57,129 bases of DNA from Pseudovibrio sp. Ad37 (GCF_001623075.1 NZ_LMCF01000014.1:1-57129); one strand, 5' to 3'. Numbered from the stretch's first letter, positions 1 to 8,217 are shown. The notes: a model not told the origin generated them from the letters alone. A program made the numbers and translations.

Positions 1-171
1 CTGATCATTCAGGCCTTCATTTCAGCAATTCAGGGAGCATGGGATCTGACTAACATCACAGTTAACGCCAGCAGCTTTTGGCGAGGTATATGCGAACCTC
101 CCAGAAAGCGAAAAATTCAACGAATTCGAAAACATAGCTCCTTAAGTTAGCGCCTATGGGGCAACTCCCCC

Positions 172-1365
172 TCACTTCTTCCCCCACGCCAGCAGGGGGC
201 CGAAGGTCACCACGTACACCACGAATGCAAGGATCCATGCTAGCGCTGACATATCGTAGAGCCTTGCTGCGAGGTCTGGGAATAGGCCTGCGGAGAAGCG
301 GAGGAGGACTGATGTGGCCATTGCGCAAAAGAGGAAGGTGGCACCACGGCTTGCTTTTAGCTCCATGCCCATATGCCCGAGGGTTGCACGGGTCATGACG
401 GCCAAAGTCATCATACCCAGGACGCCAGCCATTAGCAGGTGTTGTGCTCCGGTGATATCCAGTAGGTCTGGCTGGAGAATGGCAAAGCCAAGTGCAAGCA
501 GACCCAGCGGCATAAACAGATAGCTTGCGTGCAGCACCAAAACCAGAGGTTCCTTGAAGGTATACTGTCCTTTCCAGCGAACCAGACGCGCGAAGTGCAA
601 TACTCCGGCAATCAAAAGCACAACACCCGCCAGCCAATGATCTTGAAGCGCAGTCCAGACAAGCAGTGCGACCAGGAGGGCAAGCAGTGAGATCTTGTCG
701 AACACCTGCATCGGGCTCGCTGGCAGGCTCTTACGGCCTTGCTTCACCAGCCAGTTACGGGTGAAGGAAGGAATAATCCGCCCACCGATCAAACCTACCA
801 TCAGAACCATGGTGGAGATACCCAGACGCATACCATAGCCCTGCGCTGCGTATCCATCGCTCCAGGCTTCCCAATGGAACAGCAGGTTGGATGCTATGAG
901 CAGGCCCAGCAAACCCAACACGATCAGGTTGCGCCAGTTTTTGCCTGCCATAATTTCGCGCAGGCACGCAATGGCCAGCACCAATGGCATTGCAACATCA
1001 AGCGCGGCAACGACGCTTGCTGGAAGGTAAGCGCCGAACAGGATCGCGGCACGGCCAATCACCCAAAGGCTGAACAGGACAATGAGCGGCTTGCCCACAA
1101 TGGGCATACGCCCGGTCCAGTTGGGAATAGCGGTCAGCAAAAAACCTGCAACAACGGCGCTTAGATAGCCGAAAAGGAACTCATGGGCGTGCCACGAGAC
1201 AGGATCAAACGCAATCGGCAGCTCGATGTACCCGGAAACGAGTGGAATCCAGAGCAACATAAGCACGATTGCCCAGACTGCGCTGGCGAGGAAGAACGGC
1301 CTGAACCCATAACTGAATAGCACAGGGCCTTGCCAGGATCTGACTTGTTCCATAGTGGTCGACAT
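172..1365 (-). CDS. nnrS: NnrS family haem-copper membrane protein
   Basis: Polytopic inner-membrane protein of about 397 residues with roughly twelve hydrophobic segments, starting with the family's typical GPVLFSYGFRPFFLAS stretch and containing the HAHEFLFGY motif with histidines that could bind metal. NnrS proteins are haem- and copper-containing membrane proteins that lessen nitrosative stress and usually travel with denitrification genes, which fits nirS and nirN next door. The frame stays open up to 1446, but I prefer the ATG at 1365 (protein beginning MSTTMEQ), because the extra upstream codons run into an intergenic palindromic repeat and are not family-like. The gene is alone, about 870 bases from nirN, and a Crp/Fnr-type box lies about 200 bases upstream at 1565-1578. 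The first 171 bases of the window, downstream of its stop, hold nothing convincing. Confidence 0.88.
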   Translation of the reverse strand: MSTTMEQVRSWQGPVLFSYGFRPFFLASAVWAIVLMLLWIPLVSGYIELPIAFDPVSWHAHEFLFGYLSAVVAGFLLTAIPNWTGRMPIVGKPLIVLFSLWVIGRAAILFGAYLPASVVAALDVAMPLVLAIACLREIMAGKNWRNLIVLGLLGLLIASNLLFHWEAWSDGYAAQGYGMRLGISTMVLMVGLIGGRIIPSFTRNWLVKQGRKSLPASPMQVFDKISLLALLVALLVWTALQDHWLAGVVLLIAGVLHFARLVRWKGQYTFKEPLVLVLHASYLFMPLGLLALGFAILQPDLLDITGAQHLLMAGVLGMMTLAVMTRATLGHMGMELKASRGATFLFCAMATSVLLRFSAGLFPDLAARLYDMSALAWILAFVVYVVTFGPLLAWGKK

Positions 1366-1420
1366 GAGGCGCTCTTTTGGCTTTTGTTGATGCGCGCGTG
1401 CACATTCAGTGATCGATGCG

Positions 1421-1526
1421 TTAGAGCGCGTTCCGTTTGATTGCATTCAATCAAACGACAAGAATTCGCTCCACTAAAGATGCTAGAGCGCGATGCGTAA
1501 ATGAAAATGAACGCAACGTGCTCTAG
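1421..1526. repeat. Two adjacent intergenic hairpin repeats
   Basis: The first unit (1424-1471) is bounded by GAGCG and CGCTC and contains the inverted repeat CGTTTGATTG / CAATCAAACG around CATT. The second (1483-1526) is bounded by CTAGAGC and GCTCTAG with an inner TGCGT/ACGCA pair. Such CTAGAGC-bounded palindromes are familiar intergenic repeats in alphaproteobacteria. They lie just upstream of the nnrS start and would form part of its untranslated leader if transcription starts near the Crp/Fnr-type box. Confidence 0.6.
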
Positions 1527-1564
1527 CTTTACAATCAGCTTCATCAATCTAACTCACCATGTCC

Positions 1565-1578
1565 TTGACTATTATTAA
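1565..1578 (-). promoter_or_regulatory. Candidate Crp/Fnr-type (NNR/DNR) box upstream of nnrS
   Basis: Read on the minus strand the site is TTAATAATAGTCAA, close to the TTRAY-N4-RTCAA shape of Fnr/NNR/DNR boxes and nearly identical to the site before nirS at 8218-8231 (TTAACATTAGTCAA). Centred about -41.5 it would place a transcription start near 1530, leaving a leader of about 165 bases before nnrS. Inferred from similarity of the two sites and from the denitrification context. Confidence 0.45.
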
Positions 1579-1587
1579 GTGCACTCT

Positions 1588-1640
1588 GCATTTAAAGCGT
1601 GTTCCCGAAAAGCGGTTTTGGTTTTCGGGTGAGAATATGC
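1588..1640. repeat. CCCGAAAA/TTTTCGGG intergenic palindrome
   Basis: Bounded by GCAT and ATGC, with an inner CCCGAAAA ... TTTTCGGG inverted repeat. Degenerate relatives occur at 4392-4436 and 37871-37921 in this window. This is the common alphaproteobacterial intergenic repeat; it often creates false ORFs. Confidence 0.6.
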
Positions 1641-1975
1641 CCAGCCTAATGAGAGGAGAGTGTCTCGATACGTCAGTTCGTCCAAGACATCTCTTAGGTG
1701 GCTTATGATCGCACAAGCACTGAAACCACCACATGGCATCCCATGCAGTGTTGAACCAGAGTTCCCGGAAGTCGGGATGAGCAAGGCGGCAGGCAATGCC
1801 TGCGCTATTTGTTAGTAATGAGTCTTCGGCATCAGCTGCTCGCCTCGCCCGGGCTTTCTTGTAATGAACAACGTCGCCTCTTTTGCCTATAAGGCACGAT
1901 AGCCGGTTTCCCGGAAAGAAAGTGGCTTATCCAGTCAGATTTCCCTGACCAGACAGTTCCTCCGTCTTTGACAAA

Positions 1976-1991
1976 CACTTTTGCAAAAGTG
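1976..1991. promoter_or_regulatory. Perfect 16-bp palindrome in gene-free region
   Basis: CACTTTTGCAAAAGTG is identical to its reverse complement and is followed by a small GTGAG/CTCAC inverted repeat. It could be a regulator binding site, but no gene start lies near it and its role is unknown. Confidence 0.25.
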
Positions 1992-2230
1992 AGTTACCTC
2001 ACCGGCACATCTGCACCTGTCACCGCGTGATACCCTATAGTCCTGGGCCCTTCCCCTCAAACCATGCGGTCACGTTTGAAGTTCGGTTCACCGGACCACT
2101 GAAAGGTGCGTTACGTCTTCCAATAGCCCCGCCCAACCTACGACAAACTGACGGTCGCTCCGCCAGCAGCCCGTTACGTAGGCATAGGTTTAGAGTATGG
2201 GAGGAAAACACGAGGGGGATAAGTTTATCT

Positions 2231-3763
2231 TTAGTTTTCAGGCGTTCCAACACCTGCAATCCTGTTGCCGATGTTGTACTTGCCGCGAGGCTTTCTCATG
2301 AGCAGGCGCCGCACTTCTTCCAGTGTTTGTGCATCATAAACAATGACAGCCCCATCCTCTTCCCAGACAGAAACCAGGGCGTATTTGCCATCATCTGTGA
2401 ACTCCACATGGGCCGCACGGGAGCCTTCCTGAGGGCGCAGGGTCTTTACAATCTCAAGGCTCTGCTTGTCTATCACCTGGATCGCGTCTTTGTCTGGACC
2501 AAAGAAAACATCTACCCAGACATAGGGCGAGCTCTCGTGCGTCCGCGTGAAGAAGCCAGAGCCGAGCATCTCAATCTGTTTGATAGTCTCCCATGACTTC
2601 ATGTCTACAATGGAAACCAGCGGTTCTCTCAGATGCGGGGTGGCCATGACGGTCCGCTCACCCATCTTCCAGGTAGAACCTGAGCTCAGATGTGGCAGGC
2701 CTGCCAAGTCCAGATCAGCAATCTTGTGTCCGATAACCAAATCAACCACCTGTCCACCAATGCCACTGGGGGAAGCGCCCATCACGTATTCATCACTTGG
2801 GTCGAGATAGAAATCTTCAACCAAACTTTTGACAGTGAATTTGCGCAAAGGAAACGGGTCTTTGTTAGGAGCAGGCCCCTCAACGCGCCAGTCATGGGCA
2901 AATCCGTAATGCGGTGGATTAGGGCCATAAAACACTTCCCAAATAGAGGGCGCATCCTTCAGCGCCAACACAAAGCTCTTGCGTTTGGCGGCGAGGTAAA
3001 CAGAGGAGACACGGCTTGGTGTGCCGTCTTTGCCTTGAACGTGCTCTAGTTTCTGCGGGCTCAAATCATCAGCGGAGAGAATGACAAACGTGTTGGGCAG
3101 ATAGTTCGCCACAGCAATCCACTTGCCATCGTGGCTCAAAGCAATATTCCGGCTGTTCAGCCCGGCACGAATGCGGCTCACCTCCTGTAACGCGTAAAGG
3201 TCATACTTCAAGATCCAGCCATCACGGGACATGATGTAGACGTAGCGCCCATCAGGGGAGAACTTGGGCTGGCCACGTGTCCCCAACGGAATCTTGAAAC
3301 GCGTCAAAACTTCGAAGCTGTCGCCATCCACCACGCTGACAGAATGGTTCAGCATCTCCACTACCAATGTCAGGTTCATCGGGTCGGCAGACCAGACAGG
3401 CTTCACAGTCGCTTTATAATCATCGTTGGCAATCAGGCTCGCGGAAATCTGCTCCATCGTCCATGTCGGTGCAGGCTTCAATGGCGTCTTCAGAAAAGCG
3501 CTGAATGCATCAATCTCCTGGTCGCTCAGCACATCCTGAAAGGACGGCATCTCAGTTATATTTCGCCCGCGTTTAATTGTGTCTTGCAACGCCGTGCCGC
3601 GCATACTCCCCAAAGTTTCAGGAAGCAGAGCTGGCCCGATCAGGCCCAAACGGTTTTCACCGTGGCACTCTACGCAGTGCCTTTGGTAAAGAGCGGCAGG
3701 GTCGGCAAGGCAAGCAGATGCTGAAAGAACAGCCGAACCAAGAGCAACAAGGAGCCTGATCAT
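2231..3763 (-). CDS. nirN: NirN, cytochrome c / d1-type dihydro-haem d1 dehydrogenase
   Basis: 510 residues: a signal peptide (about residues 1-20), a small cytochrome c domain with haem-attachment site CVECH at residues 30-34 and a probable distal Met further on, then an eight-bladed d1-type propeller (about 120-510) with WD-like repeats such as FSPDGRYVYIMSRDGW and FTDDGKYALVSVW. The presence of the haem c domain separates it from NirF, which lacks it. NirN is a periplasmic protein that performs the last oxidation in haem d1 formation and hands the cofactor to NirS. A histidine in the MATPHLRE segment sits where the d1-binding histidine is expected. It is downstream of nirS, the NirT fusion and the cupredoxin on the same strand. 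None of nirE, nirJ, nirF or nirDLGH is in the window. A nirF identity is the main alternative. Confidence 0.82.
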   Translation of the reverse strand: MIRLLVALGSAVLSASACLADPAALYQRHCVECHGENRLGLIGPALLPETLGSMRGTALQDTIKRGRNITEMPSFQDVLSDQEIDAFSAFLKTPLKPAPTWTMEQISASLIANDDYKATVKPVWSADPMNLTLVVEMLNHSVSVVDGDSFEVLTRFKIPLGTRGQPKFSPDGRYVYIMSRDGWILKYDLYALQEVSRIRAGLNSRNIALSHDGKWIAVANYLPNTFVILSADDLSPQKLEHVQGKDGTPSRVSSVYLAAKRKSFVLALKDAPSIWEVFYGPNPPHYGFAHDWRVEGPAPNKDPFPLRKFTVKSLVEDFYLDPSDEYVMGASPSGIGGQVVDLVIGHKIADLDLAGLPHLSSGSTWKMGERTVMATPHLREPLVSIVDMKSWETIKQIEMLGSGFFTRTHESSPYVWVDVFFGPDKDAIQVIDKQSLEIVKTLRPQEGSRAAHVEFTDDGKYALVSVWEEDGAVIVYDAQTLEEVRRLLMRKPRGKYNIGNRIAGVGTPEN

Positions 3764-3859
3764 TGAATAAACTCGAATTTGGGGAAAGTACCTCTGAAGC
3801 GCAGTCGCCGTGCTGGTTCAAAGCCACGCAAAAACAAAGGCAAAGCAGTTCATGTGTTT

Positions 3860-3887
3860 CACCTTAAATGCGGACTGCTTTAAGGTG
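3860..3887 (-). terminator. Stem-loop at the cupredoxin stop codon
   Basis: CACCTTAAA (3860-3868) and TTTAAGGTG (3879-3887) form a perfect 9-bp stem with a 10-base loop overlapping the cupredoxin stop. A competing stem, AAAGCAGT with ACTGCTTT, overlaps it. No U-run follows, so it may be a weak terminator or an mRNA processing/stability element ahead of nirN. Confidence 0.3.
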
Positions 3888-4299
3888 TGACGGTCACCAT
3901 GCCGATCATCTTCTGCGTTTCCCAATGTGGACCACACAGATATTGCTGCGATCCCGCGCTCAGGAATGTGAATTCGAAGGTCTCTTCAGGGAACAATCGA
4001 TCGGACTCTTTCTCACCCGCCTCATTCAAATGAACGGTGTGGCTTGTCCGCTTGTCAACATTCACCCAGCGAACGGTGGTGCCAACAGGGACAGAAAGTG
4101 TCTCAGGGCAGAACCGATACTTGTACATCTTCACGATCGTAACGCCATCCACCTCAGCTGCCGGATGTCCAAACATATCGACATAACGAGCTTCTGCTTT
4201 TGCGCACAGTGCAGCAGCTTTGTCATCCGCAGCAACAGCAGGTGCCACCATCAAAAGACCCAGAAGAAGTGCGGAACAGTGAAGAAATCTTGAGTACAT
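3880..4299 (-). CDS. Plastocyanin/azurin-like cupredoxin
   Basis: 139 residues with a Sec signal peptide ending at about AVAA-DD and a single cupredoxin domain. The type 1 copper ligands are visible: His in RTSHTVH, Cys and His in YLCGPH, and Met in the following MIGM segment, spaced as in plastocyanin-like domains. It is probably a periplasmic blue-copper electron carrier. Its place between nirN and the NirT fusion suggests that it feeds electrons to the cytochrome cd1 nitrite reductase, a role played in relatives by pseudoazurin or cytochrome c551. The start at 4299 (MYSRFLHC) is chosen because it follows a GGGGG ribosome site and gives a clean signal peptide; the frame is open to 4335. A cysteine pair near the mature N-terminus (LCAKAEA and RFCPETL) may form a disulfide, which is not usual for pseudoazurin. 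Confidence 0.8.
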   Translation of the reverse strand: MYSRFLHCSALLLGLLMVAPAVAADDKAAALCAKAEARYVDMFGHPAAEVDGVTIVKMYKYRFCPETLSVPVGTTVRWVNVDKRTSHTVHLNEAGEKESDRLFPEETFEFTFLSAGSQQYLCGPHWETQKMIGMVTVTP

Positions 4300-4391
4300 G
4301 AAGCGCCCCCTTGCAAATGCATATCCAAAAACCACTTGATATTATTGATAAGGATACGCTCGGAAAAACTTAGAGCAAGCTCTGCAACTAT

Positions 4392-4436
4392 GCATATCTT
4401 CGAAAAGTGGAAACCGGTTTTCGGATAAAGATACGC
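4392..4436. repeat. Intergenic palindrome related to 1588-1640
   Basis: Bounded by GCATATCTT and AAAGATACGC, with an inner CGAAAA ... TTTTCGG inverted repeat. It sits upstream of the cupredoxin gene, beside a short AGAGCAAGCTCT palindrome at about 4372-4383. Confidence 0.55.
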
Positions 4437-4474
4437 AAAACCAAAAGAATAAAGGAGGATCCAACCTCCAAGAA

Positions 4475-4504
4475 AAAGGGTGGCCAATTGCTCGGCCACC
4501 CTTT
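4475..4504. terminator. Bidirectional Rho-independent terminator after the NirT fusion gene
   Basis: Arms AAAGGGTGGCC (4475-4485) and GGCCACCCTTT (4494-4504) form a perfect 11-bp stem with an 8-base loop. A T-run flanks it on both strands, so it can stop transcription of the NirT fusion gene on the minus strand and would also work on the plus strand. Confidence 0.8.
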
Positions 4505-4512
4505 GTGTTTTT

Positions 4513-6300
4513 TTAACGTCCTACCACATTGATTTGGGCAGTTTCGTCATCCAGTGCCAGACTGGTGTTCAGTGTCACGTGGTGGAAACGTGCAGCTGCG
4601 AAGTCATCATGGATAGCGAAGCCAACCGTGTAGGTCTTGCCAGCTTCAAGCGGAACATCACCTGGCTTGTCGCTTGCCAGAGGACGGGAGAAGACCACAG
4701 TCCACATACCAGCGGAAAGCTTGGCAGAAGCTGTGATGTCACCATTATTCTCGACACGACGCTCAAGCAAGTAACCATTGCTTGCGGAACCGTCAGCATA
4801 GACGCGCATCAGATCCATGAAGGTACCATCAGCTAGCAGCTGATCGAGTTCTTCAGCAGATTTCAGCTTGTTCCAACCACCTTGAGCCTTACCACGACGA
4901 CCTTTGATCTCGACCTTTGTCCGGGTCTCACTCAGGTACTTCTGGATGGACTTCTTGGCTTTCAGCATCTCAGCAACATCACCGGAAGCAGCGATTGCTT
5001 CTGGACCCGGATCAAACGGCATGTAGGTGTTGTCTGCATGGCATGTTGCCCAGCAACCAACCTGTTCACCCATCTTGATACCGGTGCCAGTGATCATCAT
5101 GGCAACCTTAATCTGGTTTTCAGGATCCATCTTGCCACCGTCAACAAATGGTGCTGGTGCATGAGGAGTATCTGGCCATTGCAGGCGGAAGTAGACATTC
5201 TCATCATCATAAGCAGCCTGCATCGTTGCGTTGATCACACCACGCTTCCCAGGAATTGGGGTTGGCTCGGTGTTGTCAGTGCCTTTGACGATCTTGTTGC
5301 CAATGTTGTTCAGCTCTTTCGCATGACAGGTTGTGCACTGGTCACCACCTTTTGTCAGCGGACGAGCACCACCGTGCTGCTTGCCGTTCTGCACAAACTC
5401 GAAGGAAGCCTGACCAGGGTAGAACAAAGTCATGTCTACGCTGTCCACACCGCTCCAGTCGATGTTGGCACCAACAGTGTCACCTGCATCAGCAGCGGGT
5501 GCTTCACCGGCAGCTTTTGCACGTTCTTCAGCAACGGCTGCGTCAACAGCAGCTGCAATCTGAGCCTGTGTAGCTTCCTGCTGTGCTTTCTTCGCAGTGC
5601 TTGCAGCCTCCGCTTCAGCAGCTTCTTTGGCCTCAATGCGAGCGAGGCTCTCCAGATACTCTTTCGGAATCTCGCGAACGTAATTCTGGTCAGGAGCTTC
5701 AATCATCTCCAGATATTCGTCAGAGGCACGGTCACGAACGTTCTTATGCGCAATACCTTTATGGCAATCGATACAGGTCTGACCTGTCTTCATTGCATTC
5801 AGGTGCTGCTGACGTGCGCGTGGCCTTTGGAATTCTGGCATCATGGATTCAAAATCATGACAGTTGCGGCATTCACGAGAGTCAGAAGACTTCATCCGCG
5901 CCCATTCGTTTTTCGCGAGGTGTAGACGCTTCTTGTCAAATTTCTCTGGTGTGTTGATCGTGCCGACCAGCTTGCCCCAAACTTCTTTGGATGCCTTGAT
6001 CTTGCGGATGATCTTATGTGTCCAGTCTTTAGGAACGTGGCAGTCTGAGCAAACTGCACCAACACCTGACCGGTTTACGTCGTGGATCGTGCCCTGGTAT
6101 TCCTGATAGACAAAGTCATTCATCTCGTGGCACGAGACGCAGAATTCTTTTGTGTTTGTGGCTTCCATGACGGTGTTGAAACCGCCCCAGAAGATAATGC
6201 CGACGACAAAGGCCCCCAAGAGACCAGCAACCGGCATTCCCCATAGGAAATACCGGCGCCAGATCGGCTTTTTCTTTTCCGTACCGTTGGACTGGGTCAT
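4513..6300 (-). CDS. NapC/NirT-type tetrahaem cytochrome c fused to an ethylbenzene-dehydrogenase-like haem domain
   Basis: 595 residues. One N-terminal membrane anchor (about 17-41) is followed by a NapC/NirT domain with four CXXCH sites: CVSCH (54-58), CSDCH (84-88), CRNCH (144-148) and CIDCH (176-180). An Ala/Glu/Lys-rich, probably helical linker spans about 220-272. The C-terminal half resembles the haem-binding domain of ethylbenzene/DMSO-type dehydrogenases and carries a fifth CXXCH, CTTCH (322-326), and an unusual CX3CH, CWATCH (416-421). NirT proteins take electrons from quinol to periplasmic reductases, so the protein probably links the membrane pool to NirS. The start at 6300 (MTQSNG) follows GGAG with 7-base spacing; the frame is open to 6366. 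Plain NapC/NirT proteins are near 200 residues, so the fusion nearly triples the length. A terminator lies on each side. Confidence 0.82.
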   Translation of the reverse strand: MTQSNGTEKKKPIWRRYFLWGMPVAGLLGAFVVGIIFWGGFNTVMEATNTKEFCVSCHEMNDFVYQEYQGTIHDVNRSGVGAVCSDCHVPKDWTHKIIRKIKASKEVWGKLVGTINTPEKFDKKRLHLAKNEWARMKSSDSRECRNCHDFESMMPEFQRPRARQQHLNAMKTGQTCIDCHKGIAHKNVRDRASDEYLEMIEAPDQNYVREIPKEYLESLARIEAKEAAEAEAASTAKKAQQEATQAQIAAAVDAAVAEERAKAAGEAPAADAGDTVGANIDWSGVDSVDMTLFYPGQASFEFVQNGKQHGGARPLTKGGDQCTTCHAKELNNIGNKIVKGTDNTEPTPIPGKRGVINATMQAAYDDENVYFRLQWPDTPHAPAPFVDGGKMDPENQIKVAMMITGTGIKMGEQVGCWATCHADNTYMPFDPGPEAIAASGDVAEMLKAKKSIQKYLSETRTKVEIKGRRGKAQGGWNKLKSAEELDQLLADGTFMDLMRVYADGSASNGYLLERRVENNGDITASAKLSAGMWTVVFSRPLASDKPGDVPLEAGKTYTVGFAIHDDFAAARFHHVTLNTSLALDDETAQINVVGR

Positions 6301-6431
6301 TTCCAGGCTCCGTTTTGGATTTTCTGTCGACCCATCCTTGTCGGGTCGTGTGCGGTCGGCTTTCAAGATACGGGGAGCAAATCCGTCATCTCCGGCTGGT
6401 GTCCAACCGTTGCAGTCTCGATACCGCTGAT

Positions 6432-6461
6432 AAAAAAGAAGGGCGGGCGTGGTGCCCGCCC
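6432..6461 (-). terminator. Rho-independent terminator after nirS
   Basis: Arms GGGCGGGC (6441-6448) and GCCCGCCC (6454-6461) with loop GTGGT. On the minus strand the stem is followed by TTCTTTTTT. It should end much of the nirS transcript before the NirT fusion gene. Confidence 0.88.
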
Positions 6462-6484
6462 CTCAAAAGGATCGTTAGATCACA

Positions 6485-8158
6485 TTAGGTAACGTGGTTC
6501 GAACGGATATGAACGTTGAACTTACCGGTTGGGGCATAAAGGCCTTTAATCCGGGTTTTCTCTTCAAGGGTGTCTGCGTCGTAAACAACGATTTCACCAT
6601 TTGGCTCAAGAGAGTCGCTCATGTTCCAGTTGGATACCCAAACTTCAGAACCATCTGCGTTGAACTCGAAGTGAACAGCGGCATTGCCGTCTGTTTCAGT
6701 AACCTGGATTGTTTTCACAATCTCACCGGTTTCTTTCGAGATCACCTGTACAGCCTGCTGTACTTCTGGATCTGGGTGTTTGGTCTGGTCAGCCCATACG
6801 TACTTGGAGTTTGGATGTGTACGAATGAACAGGCCTGGGCCATCAGTTTCAACTTCGTAACACTTCTTCCAAGCTTCATCAGGACGACCTGCTGGATCGT
6901 TTGCCCAAACAGAAACAGTACCAACACCGAGGTGAGTTGTACCTGCAACCGGACCACACTTAGGATCGTTCCAGTTAGCACCTGGACCTGGGTGTGGAAG
7001 AGCAGCAACGTCGATCATAGCTTCAAGCTTGCGATCTTTGGTGTCGACAACAACCATTTTGTTCGATGCGTTAGCAGCGATCTGGAAGTAACGGCCTGTT
7101 GGATCGAAGAATCCGTCGTGCAAGAACTTCGCGGAGTCAATTTTGTCGATACGAAGGTTGTCGATATCGGAGTAATCAACCTGCCACATCTGGCCAAGTT
7201 CTTTAACAGCAACCAGCCATGTAGGCTCATTTGGAGTTGTGTAGATAGCAGCAACACGGCTTTCTTCTACATAATCTCCGTCCACGTTCACGCCGCGGGT
7301 TGAAACAACCTTAAGCGGTTCCATGGTCACTGCGTCAGAAATCACGAAGTGTGGAGGCCAGTAAGCACCACCAATGATGTATTTGCCATCGCCGGAAACG
7401 GCAACGTCACGTGCATCATAAGCAACGGTAACTTCAGAAACGAGCATCTTGTCTGGTGTCTGCCAGAGGTCGATTTTCGTCATCTTGCCGTCACGGCCCA
7501 TGGTGTACCAGAAACGACCTGGATCTTCAGGCTCTGCCAGTTTGTGATGCTCGGATGCTTTGATCACGTGCACTGCATAACCGGTAGGGATATGAACCAG
7601 AACTTCTTTGGTGTCGCCGTCGATGACTGCAACTTTACCTGCATCACGCTCGATAACAACGAAGAAGTTTTCCCAGTTACGGCCATGAAGCGGCTTGGTT
7701 GGGTAATCTTTTTCTTCGACGTAAACCTTGCGGGTTTCGCGCATCTGAGCAAGTGACATCTCAGGTGGCTTTGGCGGATCCAACATAATGTAGGTCGCCA
7801 TGTCCTTGATTTCTTGCTCGCTCAGGATTTCCGAGAAGTTGTTCATGCCGCCTTCTGTGCCCCAGGCGATGATCTTCTCAAGGCGTTCCTGACCTAGCTG
7901 AAGGGTACCACCTTCAGTGACGGTGCCGTCTTTGCCTTTTTTCTTCCAATGCGGCTCAAGGTTTTTACCTGTCGCGCCCTTGCGTAAAACGCCGTGACAG
8001 CCTGCGCACTGCTCAAAATAAAGCTGCTTAGAACGTTCAAAGGCTTCTTCGCTCAGTGTTGGACCTTCAGCAAATGCAGGTGCAGCTGCACTTCCTAGCA
8101 ACATCGCGAAGCCGGCCGCTAAAGCGTACCCTGACCCACGTCTCTTATTTTGTAACAT
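6485..8158 (-). CDS. nirS: Cytochrome cd1 nitrite reductase (NO-forming)
   Basis: 557 residues, periplasmic. A signal peptide (1-30, ending APAFA-EG) is followed by a cytochrome c domain with CAGCH at 51-55 and then the eight-bladed d1 propeller. It reduces nitrite to nitric oxide. The d1-site histidines that protonate nitrite appear in FLHDGFFDP and in GTTHLGVGTVSVW, matching the conserved pair of known NirS proteins, and the family segment PHPGPGANW is intact. The start at 8158 is chosen over 8191 because GGAG lies 7 bases before it, it gives a clean signal peptide, and a Crp/Fnr-type box (8218-8231) would overlap the promoter of the longer form. A strong terminator follows. Full length and all key residues suggest an active enzyme, provided haem d1 is made elsewhere in the genome. 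Confidence 0.95.
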   Translation of the reverse strand: MLQNKRRGSGYALAAGFAMLLGSAAAPAFAEGPTLSEEAFERSKQLYFEQCAGCHGVLRKGATGKNLEPHWKKKGKDGTVTEGGTLQLGQERLEKIIAWGTEGGMNNFSEILSEQEIKDMATYIMLDPPKPPEMSLAQMRETRKVYVEEKDYPTKPLHGRNWENFFVVIERDAGKVAVIDGDTKEVLVHIPTGYAVHVIKASEHHKLAEPEDPGRFWYTMGRDGKMTKIDLWQTPDKMLVSEVTVAYDARDVAVSGDGKYIIGGAYWPPHFVISDAVTMEPLKVVSTRGVNVDGDYVEESRVAAIYTTPNEPTWLVAVKELGQMWQVDYSDIDNLRIDKIDSAKFLHDGFFDPTGRYFQIAANASNKMVVVDTKDRKLEAMIDVAALPHPGPGANWNDPKCGPVAGTTHLGVGTVSVWANDPAGRPDEAWKKCYEVETDGPGLFIRTHPNSKYVWADQTKHPDPEVQQAVQVISKETGEIVKTIQVTETDGNAAVHFEFNADGSEVWVSNWNMSDSLEPNGEIVVYDADTLEEKTRIKGLYAPTGKFNVHIRSNHVT

Positions 8159-8217
8159 TCTCAATCTCCAATGCTGGTGAGACCAGGTCACAGTGAATTG
8201 AACGGCCGCTGTCCTCC

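Larger units (their letters stand above)
1366..2230. other. Gene-free repeat-rich stretch between nirN and nnrS
   Basis: 865 bases with no convincing gene. It holds two adjacent hairpin repeats (1421-1526), a Crp/Fnr-type box (1565-1578), a further palindromic repeat (1588-1640) and a perfect 16-bp palindrome (1976-1991). Several open frames cross it on both strands, but none has a ribosome binding site or a recognisable protein, and the one ending near 1575 translates the repeat itself. It must contain the nnrS promoter and the nirN 3' end; no clear Rho-independent terminator follows nirN. Confidence 0.6.

Noticed and set aside
22-135. Small minus-strand ORF after nnrS starting MFSNSLN, 37 codons, with AAGGAG just before it
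   Set aside because: The ribosome site is only 2 bases from the ATG, the protein looks like nothing known and the frame is short; too weak to call.
1549-1796. Minus-strand ORFs in the nirN/nnrS gap
   Set aside because: They translate the intergenic palindrome (a PKTKTAFREHAL-like product is a known false protein of this repeat) and have no ribosome site.
2027-2596. 189-codon plus-strand ORF overlapping nirN
   Set aside because: Mostly antisense to the clearly real nirN gene, with no recognisable domain.
4335-4352. CTTGATATTATTGATAAG before the cupredoxin gene as an Fnr box
   Set aside because: Only one half site (TTGAT) is good; the spacing and second half do not fit TTGAT-N4-ATCAA.
4882-5925. 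347-codon plus-strand ORF within the NirT fusion gene
   Set aside because: Antisense shadow of a gene with six haem motifs; no domain of its own.
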